52,005 nt of DNA from Ruminococcus sp. (GCA_017458105.1 JAFTGC010000032.1:1-52005), one strand, 5' to 3'. Positions 16,586 to 25,723 are shown, numbered from the stretch's first letter. The notes: generated by a model not told the origin, from the sequence alone. Program-made: numbers and translations.

Positions 16586-17758
16586 ATGAGGAAAAATTTG
16601 AAGATAACCCCTGAGGGTACAAAGGATTATCTTTTTGAAGAATGTATAGTTTCTGACGATATTTGTGTAAAAATCAAAAACTGTTTTACTCAGCGTGGCT
16701 ATGCTAAGGTTGATACACCTTGCATTGAATTTTACGATTTGTTCACGCTGGAGGATTCGGGCTATACACAGGAGTCTATGTTTAAGACAACTGATAACAA
16801 GGGCAGACTCATGGTCATGCGTCCGGATTCTACACTTCCGATTGCCAGAATGGCGGCAACAAGGCTTAAAAATTACGAAATGCCTCTAAGGCTGTTCTAT
16901 GCTCAGTCCGTCTACAGAAATAACCCTACACTTTTGGGTAGAAGCAACGAAGTTATGCAGATGGGCATTGAACTTATTGGTGCCACCGGCAAGAGGGCAG
17001 ACCTTGAAATACTGACAACAGCGGTTGATGTACTTTCGGCAACTGTTGAAGATTTCAGAATAGAAATCGGTCATGCAGGATTTTTCGACGCACTTATTGA
17101 GAAGATGGATATTGACGAGGATACATCTGAGTCTATCCGCTTAAGTATCGAGAGTAAGAATTACTCAAGTCTTAATACAATACTGGATAAACTCCCTGAA
17201 TCAGCCGAGGCTGTGGCAATTCGTAAATTGCCAAGATTGTTCGGCGGTGAGGAAGTAATTGAAAAAGCGTTCAAACTCTGTAACGGCACAAAGGCAGAGA
17301 ATTCTCTTAAATATGTAAAAGAGCTTTACCGTTCACTCCAAAAGCTCGGTCTGAGCGATAAACTCACCATTGACTTGGGTATAGTGCAAAAAACAAGCTA
17401 CTACAGCGGAATTGTGTTTAATGCTTTTGTAACAGGTATCGGAGATGCGGTTATTTCGGGCGGAAGATATGATAAGTTGATGGAAAACTTTGATTTTCCA
17501 AACGGTGCTGCGGGTTTTGCAATAAATATTGATGAAGTTGTTAAGCTTAATCTCAAGGGCAAATATAGGGACAAAGGTATTGTTCCCGAGGTACTTGTCT
17601 GTGCAAAAGACGGATATGAAATTGAAGCAATTACAAAGACAAAAGAACTTGTTAAACAAGGCATAAAGGCAGTTTTCAGCACATTTTCAACTTATGAAGA
17701 AGCCAAAAAGTATGCTGAAAAAACAGGCGTAAAAGAAATTATAAATATAGGTGAATAA
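16586..17758 (+). CDS. hisZ: ATP phosphoribosyltransferase regulatory subunit HisZ
   Basis: This 390-residue protein resembles the catalytic core of histidyl-tRNA synthetase (class II fold) but lacks the anticodon domain. It partners short-form HisG. Motifs include the N-terminal TPEGTKDYLFEE, VMRPDSTLPIARMAATR (motif 2-like) and SGGRYDKL (motif 3-like). I chose ATG 16586 because GAGGT lies 5 bases upstream; the ATG at 16574 overlaps that motif. It heads hisZ-hisG-hisA-hisI and overlaps no neighbour, with hisG starting just after its stop. Confidence 0.93.
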   Translation: MRKNLKITPEGTKDYLFEECIVSDDICVKIKNCFTQRGYAKVDTPCIEFYDLFTLEDSGYTQESMFKTTDNKGRLMVMRPDSTLPIARMAATRLKNYEMPLRLFYAQSVYRNNPTLLGRSNEVMQMGIELIGATGKRADLEILTTAVDVLSATVEDFRIEIGHAGFFDALIEKMDIDEDTSESIRLSIESKNYSSLNTILDKLPESAEAVAIRKLPRLFGGEEVIEKAFKLCNGTKAENSLKYVKELYRSLQKLGLSDKLTIDLGIVQKTSYYSGIVFNAFVTGIGDAVISGGRYDKLMENFDFPNGAAGFAINIDEVVKLNLKGKYRDKGIVPEVLVCAKDGYEIEAITKTKELVKQGIKAVFSTFSTYEEAKKYAEKTGVKEIINIGE

Positions 17759-17759
17759 G

Positions 17760-18392
17760 ATGAGTCCATTAAGAATCGCCCTCACAAAAGGCAGACTTGA
17801 AAAGGATACAATTAAATTATTTCAAAAAATCGGCTATGATTGCGATGCAGTCATAAATAAGGGCAGAAGGCTCATTTTGCCTATCGGAAACGGAGAAATT
17901 GAGGTCGTGTTGGCAAAAGCCGCTGATGTAATTACATATGTGGAAAACGGTGTTTGTGACCTTGGCGTTGTCGGTAAGGATACAATCCTTGAGAACGGAC
18001 ATTCATTTTATGAGTTACTTGACCTTGGCTTTGGTAAATGTAAATTTGCCCTTGCAGCCAAAAAAGGCAGCGACTTTTACGGCGGATACAAGGCAATTAC
18101 AATTGCAACAAAGTACCCAAATGTTACAAGAGCATTTTTTGAAGAAAAAAATATGGATGTTCGAGTGATAAAAATTGAAGGTTCTGTCGAGCTTGGTCCT
18201 CTTATCGGTTTGAGTGACGCAATAGTTGATATTGTTGAAACAGGCTCAACACTTAAAGAAAACGGGCTTGAAGTTATTGAGGATGTTTGTCCGATTTCCG
18301 CAAGGCTTATTGCAAATGTAGCAAGTCTTAAACTTCGCAAAAAAGAAATTGAAGATTTAGTAGATCTTATCGGCAAGGAGATTAACCCATAA
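17760..18392 (+). CDS. hisG: ATP phosphoribosyltransferase, short form
   Basis: This 210-residue catalytic subunit joins ATP and PRPP in the first step of histidine synthesis. It is the short form without the C-terminal allosteric domain, in agreement with hisZ next door. LTKGRLEKDT, GVVGKDTILE and the PRPP loop DIVETGSTLKENGLEV are clear. ATG 17760 has AGGTG 6 bases upstream at 17749-17753; a GTG at 17751 would overlap it. Its stop codon overlaps the hisA ATG by one base. Confidence 0.96.
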   Translation: MSPLRIALTKGRLEKDTIKLFQKIGYDCDAVINKGRRLILPIGNGEIEVVLAKAADVITYVENGVCDLGVVGKDTILENGHSFYELLDLGFGKCKFALAAKKGSDFYGGYKAITIATKYPNVTRAFFEEKNMDVRVIKIEGSVELGPLIGLSDAIVDIVETGSTLKENGLEVIEDVCPISARLIANVASLKLRKKEIEDLVDLIGKEINP

Positions 18393-19108
18393 TGTATATA
18401 GTACCGGCAATTGATATAAAAGACGGCAACTGTGTAAGGCTTAAAAAGGGCGACTACAACACAGTTCATAAAGTTGCAGAAAATCCGTATAAAACAGCTG
18501 AAAGCTTTAAAAAAGCAGGGGCTGAGTATATGCATATGGTTGACCTTGACGGAGCAAAGGACGGGGCAATGAAAAACGCAGATTTAATCTGCGATGTTGC
18601 AAAATCCTGCGGATTGCTTGTTGATGTCGGAGGCGGCATTCGTAATCTTGAAGCAATCGAACACTACCTTTCAAGGGGAGTAAATCAGGTTGTCCTCGGC
18701 TCTGTTGCTGTGAAAAATCCTCAGATAGTAATTGATGCTGTGAAAAACTTCGGCGATAAAATTATCGTGGGAATTGACGCTGTAAATGGAATTGTTAAAT
18801 CCGAAGGTTGGATTGACGGCAGTGACATAAATTATATTGAGCTTGCCAAAAGAATGGAAGATGTCGGTGTACGTAAGTTTGTGTTTACTGATATTGACCG
18901 CGACGGTATGCTCAGCGGTCCCAACTTGGAACAACTTAAGGCACTCAGCAGCTCCGTAAGTGCGGATATTGTTGCAAGTGGCGGCGTGTCGGATATTAAT
19001 GATATTAAAAATCTGCTCGAGCTTGAAATTTTCGGAGCAATTTGCGGAAAGTCAATATATGCCGGAACACTTGACTTGGCAGAGGCTGTCAAGTTAACAA
19101 GAGGTTAA
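18392..19108 (+). CDS. hisA: ProFAR isomerase HisA
   Basis: This 238-residue half-barrel-duplicated TIM enzyme isomerises ProFAR to [19 protein letters not shown] holds the first catalytic Asp, and [14 protein letters not shown] holds the second with its phosphate-binding loop. [17 protein letters not shown] and ASGGVS are further phosphate-binding motifs. The distinction from HisF rests on the start and on the D-R-D-G segment. The start overlaps hisG in TAATG, so translation is coupled. Confidence 0.96.
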   Translation: MYIVPAIDIKDGNCVRLKKGDYNTVHKVAENPYKTAESFKKAGAEYMHMVDLDGAKDGAMKNADLICDVAKSCGLLVDVGGGIRNLEAIEHYLSRGVNQVVLGSVAVKNPQIVIDAVKNFGDKIIVGIDAVNGIVKSEGWIDGSDINYIELAKRMEDVGVRKFVFTDIDRDGMLSGPNLEQLKALSSSVSADIVASGGVSDINDIKNLLELEIFGAICGKSIYAGTLDLAEAVKLTRG

Positions 19109-19110
19109 TT

Positions 19111-19431
19111 ATGGATATGAATTTAGATAAATATTTTGTAAAGTCGGAACTTATTCCTGCGGTAATTCAGGAAAAATCCACAGGTGAGGTTTTGATGGTA
19201 GCTTGGATGAACAGAGAATCAATGCAAAAAACCTTTGAAACAGGTTACACTTGGTTTTGGAGCAGAAGCCGTCAGGAGCTTTGGAACAAAGGTGCAACTT
19301 CGGGTCATTTGCAAAAAGTGGTTGAAATTTTTGCCGACTGCGATGACGATACTCTTCTTATTACAGTTGAACAAACAGGGGCGGCTTGTCACACAGGCAA
19401 CCACAGTTGCTTTTTTAAAAAATTAAAATAA
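19111..19431 (+). CDS. hisI: Phosphoribosyl-AMP cyclohydrolase
   Basis: This 106-residue zinc enzyme opens the PR-AMP ring in histidine synthesis. [35 protein letters not shown] and the metal ligands D-C-D-D-D and [13 protein letters not shown] are typical. It is the cyclohydrolase alone; the HisE pyrophosphatase half found in bifunctional HisIE is absent. It is the last gene of the cluster. hisD, hisC, hisB, hisH, hisF and hisE are not in this window. Confidence 0.96.
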   Translation: MDMNLDKYFVKSELIPAVIQEKSTGEVLMVAWMNRESMQKTFETGYTWFWSRSRQELWNKGATSGHLQKVVEIFADCDDDTLLITVEQTGAACHTGNHSCFFKKLK

Positions 19432-19436
19432 AAAAT

Positions 19437-19478
19437 TGAGGCTTTACTAAAACAAAAGTTTTGGTAAAGTCTCATTTT
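19437..19478. terminator. Terminator between hisI and spo0A
   Basis: Positions 19437-19453 pair with 19458-19474 (17 pairs, two G-U) around an AAAA loop. ATTTT follows on the plus strand and an A-rich stretch precedes it, so it can serve both converging units. Confidence 0.85.
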
Positions 19479-19504
19479 AAATTAATACGATTAAAGCAGG
19501 AGAT

Positions 19505-19540
19505 TGGCAACAGTGTACAATAGGTTGTACACTGTTGCCA
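19505..19540. repeat. Perfect 16-bp palindrome with 4-base loop
   Basis: TGGCAACAGTGTACAA (19505-19520) and its exact reverse complement (19525-19540) flank TAGG. No T-run follows on either strand. A second small hairpin, TGCCG/CGGCA (19551-19565), lies between it and the spo0A stop. Confidence 0.85.
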
Positions 19541-19569
19541 TATGGTAATTTGCCGAGTTACGGCATAAA

Positions 19570-20334
19570 TCAGGAAGCGGTTCTAAGTTGAAGCCTGAGT
19601 TTATCACTTATCATTGCAATAAATTCGCTGTTTGTCGGCTTACCTCGTGAATTGTGAATGGTATAACCAAAGTAAGAGTTGAGCACATCAACATCACCTC
19701 TGTCCCAAGCTACTTCAATTGCGTGGCGTATAGCCCTTTCAACACGGCTAGAGGTGGTTTCGTACTTCATAGCAACAGAAGGATAAAGTTCCTTTGTTAC
19801 TGCGTTGATAATCTCAGGTTTTTCAACCGACATCATTATTGAATCTCTGAGGTAGTGGTAGCCCTTAATGTGTGCAGGTACACCGATTTGGTGCAAAATT
19901 TCAGTAATTTTCATCTCAATGCTTAAGTTACCGGCAAGGCTTGAACCTGCTGCTGTATTTTTGGTGTTTATAAGCATTGTGATGTTTTCGGCAAGGTCTT
20001 TGATGTTGTAAGGCTTCAGTACAAAATAAGAAGCCCCGTTGTTCATAGCTTCTTGCTCAAGCAAAGCACTTCTGAATGTTGAAAAAGCAATAAAAAGCGG
20101 AATGCTGCCCTCGCCCTGGCGAATATGTCGCATAACGCTGATACCGTCAAGTCTTGTTAGGAAAAGGTCAAAAAGAACAACATCAGGGCGTATTTCCCTT
20201 ATTTTGTTCAGCAAATCCTCTCCGTCTTTTGCTGAGTAATATACGGAAAAGTTCTTGTTGTTGAGGTAACGAATGGTTTCTTCATCAAATTCGTTTGGTT
20301 CTTCGGTTAGCAGTAGTTTGATTTTATTCTCCAT
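19570..20334 (-). CDS. spo0A: Sporulation master regulator Spo0A
   Basis: This is a 254-residue response regulator controlling entry into sporulation. The C-terminal DNA-binding domain is highly conserved, reading [36 protein letters not shown] and [17 protein letters not shown]. The N-terminal receiver (1-120) keeps the probable phosphoacceptor Asp in VVLFDLF and the Lys in VLKPYN. However, the usual acidic pair appears as TEE (residues 10-12), and the conserved Thr of the TAFG segment is Ala. I chose ATG 20334 because GGGAG lies just upstream. It follows spoIVB on the same strand, as in Bacillus. Confidence 0.97.
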   Translation of the reverse strand: MENKIKLLLTEEPNEFDEETIRYLNNKNFSVYYSAKDGEDLLNKIREIRPDVVLFDLFLTRLDGISVMRHIRQGEGSIPLFIAFSTFRSALLEQEAMNNGASYFVLKPYNIKDLAENITMLINTKNTAAGSSLAGNLSIEMKITEILHQIGVPAHIKGYHYLRDSIMMSVEKPEIINAVTKELYPSVAMKYETTSSRVERAIRHAIEVAWDRGDVDVLNSYFGYTIHNSRGKPTNSEFIAMISDKLRLQLRTAS

Positions 20335-20694
20335 GAAAATTCTCCCTTGTTTATTTGTTGTGCTAATAATACCATAAATTGGTAAATATAGCAATACCTT
20401 TCAACGAAATTTTTAAAAGTTTTTTTCGTTATTTTACGACAATTAGTAATAAAATCTATTATAAAAGTATAATAAATTAAATAAAATAAGAAAATACAAT
20501 TATTTTTTTATTGTAAAATAGTTGTATTATTACAAAAAGGGAGGATTTTGTAATTTTAATAGGCTTAATAGGTTACATTGCTGTTAAGTCTGATTTTTGA
20601 GCGAAGGTTGTAAAAATTGATACTTTACAGTCCTGTAACCCGATTTTGTAACCAAAAAAAAGATATTTTGCCGTAATTTCGGTTGAAAAGTATT
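20335..20694. other. AT-rich spoIVB-spo0A intergenic region
   Basis: No coding sequence is supported here. TTGTCGTAA on the minus strand (20442-20434) differs by one base from a 0A box (TTGTCGAA) and could mark autoregulation of spo0A. TGTAACC occurs twice (20634-20640, 20647-20653), with its complement GGTTACA at 20571-20577. I see no convincing sigma-A or sigma-H promoter and no clear terminator for spoIVB. Confidence 0.5.
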
Positions 20695-21696
20695 TTATTG
20701 TTCACTTTCATCAAGCATTGTCTGAATATATATTCCATACCCCTTTGTAGGGTCATTTACAAAAACATGAGTAACCGCACCTACTATTTTATCGTTCTGC
20801 ACTATTGGAGAACCACTCATTCCTTGAACTATTCCGCCTGTTTGTTCAAGAAGTTTTTTATCCGTTACTTCTATGATTAAATCTTTATCCTTGTCAAACA
20901 GAAGTTTGTTGGTAGGTTTAATTTCTACCTGATACATTTCCGGAGTTTCTCCAATTATTGTGGAATAAATATATGCTTTGCCGGGTTTAATTTCTTTGCT
21001 GTCAGCAATTTTATATTCTTTATATTGCGGTTTGAATTCGCTGTTGCAAAACAGCCCAAACTTTGAGTTACAATATGCCGAACCTATTTCGCTGTCTTTA
21101 AAATATCCGCTCAGTCCGCCGGGCGAGCCGCTGCGTCCTTTTTCAACACCTTCAATTACTGCCGGGCAAATATCCCCCTCGTGCATAGGTAATAGGGTTG
21201 AGGACTCTTTATCGCATATTCCGTGCCCAAGACAGGCAAATGTGTTATTGTCTGTGTCATAATAGGTTATAGTTCCAATCCCGGCACAACTGTCTTTAAT
21301 CCACATTCCGGCAGTATATTTTCCGTTCACCTGTTTAGGCTTAAGAGTAAAGTCCATAATTTCATAATCTCTGTTGACGGTAATTTTCAGGCTTTTTCCA
21401 TTTGATTTTTCAATAATATTTTTGACTTTACGGTTATCCTCAATTTCATTACCGTTTATCATAACAATAATGTCATTGGTACGCAGTCCGCACTCCTCAG
21501 AGGCAGAATCTTTTCTTACTTTTGTAATCATTACGCCTTGCGAATAAAACTTGATGCCGAACGGCTGACCGCCAATCTGAACAGTTTTATCGCTGTAATT
21601 ATTAGAAGTTGCAATTACATTATTATATTCCGCTGTTATTTCCAGCGTAGCAATAACAGCAATAACGGCAATTATTAGAGAGATGACTTTTTTCAC
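20695..21696 (-). CDS. spoIVB: Stage IV sporulation serine protease SpoIVB
   Basis: This 333-residue S55-family protease is secreted from the forespore and triggers pro-sigma-K processing in B. subtilis. Residues 1-22 form an N-terminal membrane anchor and a PDZ domain spans about 45-125 (GLRTNDIIVMINGNEI). The catalytic His lies in FACLGHGICD, and the catalytic Ser in VQGMSGSPIVQNDKIVGAVTHVF. GTG 21696 is the likely start, with AAAGGGTG 8 bases upstream; an earlier ATG at 21723 lacks such a site. The pairing with spo0A is a conserved arrangement. Confidence 0.96.
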   Translation of the reverse strand: MKKVISLIIAVIAVIATLEITAEYNNVIATSNNYSDKTVQIGGQPFGIKFYSQGVMITKVRKDSASEECGLRTNDIIVMINGNEIEDNRKVKNIIEKSNGKSLKITVNRDYEIMDFTLKPKQVNGKYTAGMWIKDSCAGIGTITYYDTDNNTFACLGHGICDKESSTLLPMHEGDICPAVIEGVEKGRSGSPGGLSGYFKDSEIGSAYCNSKFGLFCNSEFKPQYKEYKIADSKEIKPGKAYIYSTIIGETPEMYQVEIKPTNKLLFDKDKDLIIEVTDKKLLEQTGGIVQGMSGSPIVQNDKIVGAVTHVFVNDPTKGYGIYIQTMLDESEQ

Positions 21697-21883
21697 ATAA
21701 TCACCCTTTCTAAAATAAATCACAGCAATTTATATGTCACACTTTTATTTTTATAAAATATGTTGTATAATAGACTGGTAAGTAGGATTAAATATTTTTG
21801 TTTTGGCAGATAAAAATATATTGTACAGATAAATTCATTTATCAATGCCATAAATTTTATCATAATAAAAAAATTGGTGCAGT

Positions 21884-24199
21884 ATGAAAATTGAAAAAAA
21901 AATCAACGGTCTTACCTCTGCCGAGGTGCAGGAGCGTGTCAAACACGGAAAAGTTAATGTTGACCAATCCAAACCCGAGAAAACTATCGGTTCAATAATG
22001 ATAAAAAATATTTTTACATTATTTAATCTTTTGAATCTGCTTTTGGCAGCTGCTGTTTTTTTGGTCGGTTCCTATAAGAATATGCTTTTTATGGGTGTTG
22101 TTTTTTTTAACACTATAATTGGTATTGTACAAGAGCTTAGAAGTAAAAAAGCTGTTGATAAGCTCACGATAATAACGGGCAACAGCACCACCGTTCTGCG
22201 TGATGGTAAAAAACAAAAAATTAATAATGACGATATTGTACTTGATGATATAATCTATTTTGAACGCGGTAATCAGATTCCTGCAGATTGCAAAGTTGTA
22301 AGCGGCCGGTGTTATGTGAATGAGAGCTTGTTGACCGGCGAGAGTAAGCTTATCAAAAAATCGGCAGGGGACAAGTTGCTGTCCGGAAGTTTTATAAATT
22401 CCGGCAACTGTTATGCAAAAACTATATCGGTTGGTGCAGACAAGTATGCTTCACAACTTAACAATTCGGCTAAATATTATAAAAAGATAAATTCCGAAAT
22501 TCTCTCAACAATTAAACGCATTATTAAGGTTGCAACAATAATTTTAATTCCTTTGGGTATAATCTTGTTTATCAACCAATTTTTTATACTTGACGGTTCT
22601 ATTGAAAGTTCAGTAGTAAAAACTGTCGGAGCATTGATTGGTATGATACCGGAGGGGCTTGTTTTGCTCACAAGTACAGTTCTTGCTGTTTCTGTAATTA
22701 GGCTTTCAAAACGAAATGTGCTTGTTCAGGATTTATATTGTATTGAAACACTTGCAAGAGTTGATGTGCTTTGCCTCGATAAAACAGGTACGCTCACTTG
22801 TGACGAGATGCTTGTTGAAAAAGTCGTTCCGTTTGACGGTGTTGATAATGAGGAGGTAATGTCATTTCTTTCAAATTTTGCCAATAACAGCCCCGACTAC
22901 AACAGTACAATGAATGCCATAAGGGACTATGTAGGCGGCTATGAGTTTGAAAAGGCAGATTTTATTGAACCTTTTTCATCTGAGAAAAAATGCTCGTCTG
23001 TAAAAATCGGTAACACAGTGTTGCTTTGCGGTGCAGGCGAATTTATTCTTAATGATGAAGAATCAAAGTATCTTGATGAAATTAAGGCTTATGAAGAAAA
23101 TTACAGAGTACTTACATTTATACAAATTGAAAATAATGAAAGAACACCAATCTGCAATGTACTTTTAAAGGATAAACTCAGAAAAAACGCAAAGGAAACC
23201 CTTGATTATTTTAAAAAGCAGGATGTTACCCTAAAGATTATTTCGGGTGACTCTGTGAATACAATAGTAAATATTGCAAAGACTTTTGATATAGACGGTT
23301 ATAAAAATGCAGTTGATTGCAGCACTTTTAAATCTGATGAAGAAATAAATGAGGCGGCTGAAAAATATACAATTTTTGGCAGAGTTACACCTCAGCAAAA
23401 AGAAATGCTTATTAAGGCTATCCACAACAACGGACATTCTGTTGCAATGACAGGCGACGGTGTAAACGATGTATTGGCTTTAAAATGTGCTGATTGCTCA
23501 GTGGCTATGGCTTCGGGCAGCGAGGCGGCAAAGTGTGTTTCACAGATTGTCCTTGCCGACAATGACTTTTCTTCAATGCCTCATATAGTAGCCGAAGGGC
23601 GAAGAACAATTCATAATATACAGCGGAGTTCATCTTTGTTCCTTGTCAAAAATATTTTTTCAATTTTAATTTCTGTATTTGTAATCTTTTTTGGTGTTCC
23701 GTATCCATTCCAATCTATTCAGCTTTCGTTTGTGGGTGGACTCACAATCGGCATACCGTCTTTCATACTTGCACTGGAATATAACAACAAGATAGTGCAA
23801 AATAACTTTTTCCTGAACATAATTTCGGGTGCAATTCCGGCCGGATTAACCATAACATTGAATGTTTTGTTGGTTACGGTAATTTCTCCTGTCTTAGGGT
23901 TAACAAGTATGCTGTCAGAAACTTTCTGCATTATGGTTACAGCATTCACGCTTTTTATACTTGTGGTGAAAATTTCAATACCGTTTAATAAACTGCGTGC
24001 GTCACTTGTGATATTCATATCAGTTGCTCTTACAATAGTATTTGTATTTTTACACGATATAATAAATACCGCTATACTTAATTTTAACCATTTTGTAATT
24101 TTCCTCGTTCTGTGTACTGTTTCTATATTACTGTTTATAATATTTACAGTAATTATGAATAAAATCAAAGAAAAAATTGTGCAAACCTACAAAAATTAA
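21884..24199 (+). CDS. Cation-translocating P-type ATPase (CtpE-like)
   Basis: This 771-residue protein is a complete P-type ATPase. It has two N-terminal membrane helices (about 40-85), an actuator domain with LLTGES (about 150), and helices 3-4 ending in GMIPEGLVLLTS. The phosphorylation site is DKTGTLT (about 303), the hinge is TGDGVND (about 525), and about six C-terminal helices follow. It has no N-terminal metal-binding CXXC domain, arguing against a copper or zinc pump. The PEGL helix resembles actinobacterial CtpE, a proposed calcium importer; the ion here is uncertain. Only a weak GGTG precedes the ATG. It diverges from spoIVB. Confidence 0.92.
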   Translation: MKIEKKINGLTSAEVQERVKHGKVNVDQSKPEKTIGSIMIKNIFTLFNLLNLLLAAAVFLVGSYKNMLFMGVVFFNTIIGIVQELRSKKAVDKLTIITGNSTTVLRDGKKQKINNDDIVLDDIIYFERGNQIPADCKVVSGRCYVNESLLTGESKLIKKSAGDKLLSGSFINSGNCYAKTISVGADKYASQLNNSAKYYKKINSEILSTIKRIIKVATIILIPLGIILFINQFFILDGSIESSVVKTVGALIGMIPEGLVLLTSTVLAVSVIRLSKRNVLVQDLYCIETLARVDVLCLDKTGTLTCDEMLVEKVVPFDGVDNEEVMSFLSNFANNSPDYNSTMNAIRDYVGGYEFEKADFIEPFSSEKKCSSVKIGNTVLLCGAGEFILNDEESKYLDEIKAYEENYRVLTFIQIENNERTPICNVLLKDKLRKNAKETLDYFKKQDVTLKIISGDSVNTIVNIAKTFDIDGYKNAVDCSTFKSDEEINEAAEKYTIFGRVTPQQKEMLIKAIHNNGHSVAMTGDGVNDVLALKCADCSVAMASGSEAAKCVSQIVLADNDFSSMPHIVAEGRRTIHNIQRSSSLFLVKNIFSILISVFVIFFGVPYPFQSIQLSFVGGLTIGIPSFILALEYNNKIVQNNFFLNIISGAIPAGLTITLNVLLVTVISPVLGLTSMLSETFCIMVTAFTLFILVVKISIPFNKLRASLVIFISVALTIVFVFLHDIINTAILNFNHFVIFLVLCTVSILLFIIFTVIMNKIKEKIVQTYKN

Positions 24200-24277
24200 C
24201 TTATTTTGAAAAATATAAAACCTTAGAGCCTCTTTTTGTGTCATTTTAAATAGAAACACTCAAGAGGTGGTGAACAG

Positions 24278-24424
24278 ATGACATGGCGTAAGCTTATTGA
24301 GCAGTCTATGCTCGAAGATATGAAAAAAAATAAACTTCCCGAATCAGCAATTAGGAAGATTTGTTTCGATGTCATCAATTCAACAAGGAGCAGTAAATCA
24401 GATGATATTAAAAAATCGTCATGA
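24278..24424 (+). CDS. 48-residue small protein coupled to a sigma factor gene
   Basis: A strong AGAGGTGGTG ribosome binding site (24263-24272) precedes an ATG at 24278. The frame starts MTWRKLIEQSMLEDMKKNKL and ends DDIKKSS, 48 residues in all. It is charged, probably helical, with one Trp and one Cys and no membrane segment. It overlaps the start of the sigma factor gene (24402) by 23 bases in another frame, and that gene's AAGGAG lies inside it. The arrangement suggests translational coupling. I do not recognise the family; a sigma-binding role would be a guess. Confidence 0.65.
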   Translation: MTWRKLIEQSMLEDMKKNKLPESAIRKICFDVINSTRSSKSDDIKKSS

Positions 24425-25679
24425 CAAAATAAGTCATAATATAGATACGGCACAATTGGCAAAATGGGTTAAAAAAGCAAAAGACGGTGATAAGTCGGCA
24501 CTTGAAGAAGTAATAAAACTTACAAGTGACTATGTGTATTATTATTGTCTTGTTATGCTAAATGATGAACAGAACGCACTTGATGCAGTTCAGGATATAT
24601 TTATAGTTGTTATTCAAAAATTAGATACAGTTAAAAACCCTCGGGCGTTTCTCGGTTGGCTCAAGATGGTAACCTCTAACTATTGTACAAATAAGGTTAC
24701 CAGAAAAACTGAGTACATAATCAGCTCTGATGATGAAAATAATATTTTGGAAGATTTTGAAGATTTTGATGACCAGAAAATCCCCGAGGAGCGTATTGAC
24801 AACGAAGAAACAAGCAATATGCTTATGGGTATAATCAAGAAATTGCCGGAAGCTCAAAGGGAGTGTATCCTTATGTACTACTATCAGGATATGTCCATAG
24901 CTGAAATTTCAACAGCCGTTGGCATAAGCGAAGGTACAGTTAAGAGCAGGCTAAATTATGCCAGAAAAACCATCAAAAAGGGTGTTGAGGAGTTTGAGGA
25001 AAAAGGATTTAAACTTTACGGTCTTACTCCGATTCCATTCATAGCTTATTTTTTAACTAACACAGCGGCGGCTCTTTCGGCACCTATTCAGGCAGAGAGT
25101 GTGATTGCCGCAGCAGAAACCGCAGCAATTTCTTCAATTGCGGTGGATGCAACGGTTTTAACATCGGCAGTTGCAGCAACAGGCATTGCTGCAGGAAGTC
25201 TTTTTGGTACAGTTTTATCAACTAAAATCGCGGCTGGAGCAATGGCAGTGGCACTTCTTGCAGGTGGCGGTATCATAGGTTTTACAAGCTTAGAAAAGGA
25301 TAAGGAACAGCCTGCAAAGATGGTACTCCCCAAAATATCAACAGCTGATACTGCCAAACGCAAGTCGTCAGGTAAGCTTGTGAAAAAGAAGAAAAAACAT
25401 ATCTCAGTTGCAACAGCCGATACTGCTGTTCGTAAAAAAGCACCACAAAAAACTTATAAGTCTGCAGCGAAAAACAAGGCAACGGAATATACTGAAGAAA
25501 AAAATGATAAAGGTTTCGAAGTGTATCAAGAAAGTATAAACGAAAATACTACAGAAATAACCGAGGTTTATGAGCCGACTCCTTCAACCCAACCTGTTAC
25601 AATATTAACAGAACCTACTCTCCCTTTACCTAGGGAAACAGCTTCACAACAAACTTATCATATATATAATTACAGGTGA
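24402..25679 (+). CDS. ECF-like sigma factor with C-terminal membrane anchor
   Basis: This 425-residue protein begins as a normal ECF-type sigma factor. Region 2 lies at about 33-100 (ALDAVQDIFI, NPRAFLGWLKMVTSNYC) and region 4 at about 145-197 (LPEAQRECILMYYYQDMSIAEIS, GISEGTVKSRLNYARKTIKK). An Ala-rich stretch (220-280) and a hydrophobic helix (about 283-305) follow. The last 120 residues are Lys-rich, then Thr/Pro-rich (PTPSTQPV), as in exported wall-spanning linkers. The sigma domain would thus be tethered to the membrane by its own tail. ATG 24402 has AAGGAG 11 bases upstream; ATG 24369 has no such site. Confidence 0.9.
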   Translation: MILKNRHDKISHNIDTAQLAKWVKKAKDGDKSALEEVIKLTSDYVYYYCLVMLNDEQNALDAVQDIFIVVIQKLDTVKNPRAFLGWLKMVTSNYCTNKVTRKTEYIISSDDENNILEDFEDFDDQKIPEERIDNEETSNMLMGIIKKLPEAQRECILMYYYQDMSIAEISTAVGISEGTVKSRLNYARKTIKKGVEEFEEKGFKLYGLTPIPFIAYFLTNTAAALSAPIQAESVIAAAETAAISSIAVDATVLTSAVAATGIAAGSLFGTVLSTKIAAGAMAVALLAGGGIIGFTSLEKDKEQPAKMVLPKISTADTAKRKSSGKLVKKKKKHISVATADTAVRKKAPQKTYKSAAKNKATEYTEEKNDKGFEVYQESINENTTEITEVYEPTPSTQPVTILTEPTLPLPRETASQQTYHIYNYR

Positions 25680-25723
25680 AAAATTTAAGATTTTTACATT
25701 TTTTTGTTATAACCCCTCTTTGA

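Noticed and set aside
24225-24250. ECF-type promoter (AAACC-N17-GTCA) for autoregulation of the anchored sigma factor
   Set aside because: The match is too short to distinguish from background without knowing the recognised motif.
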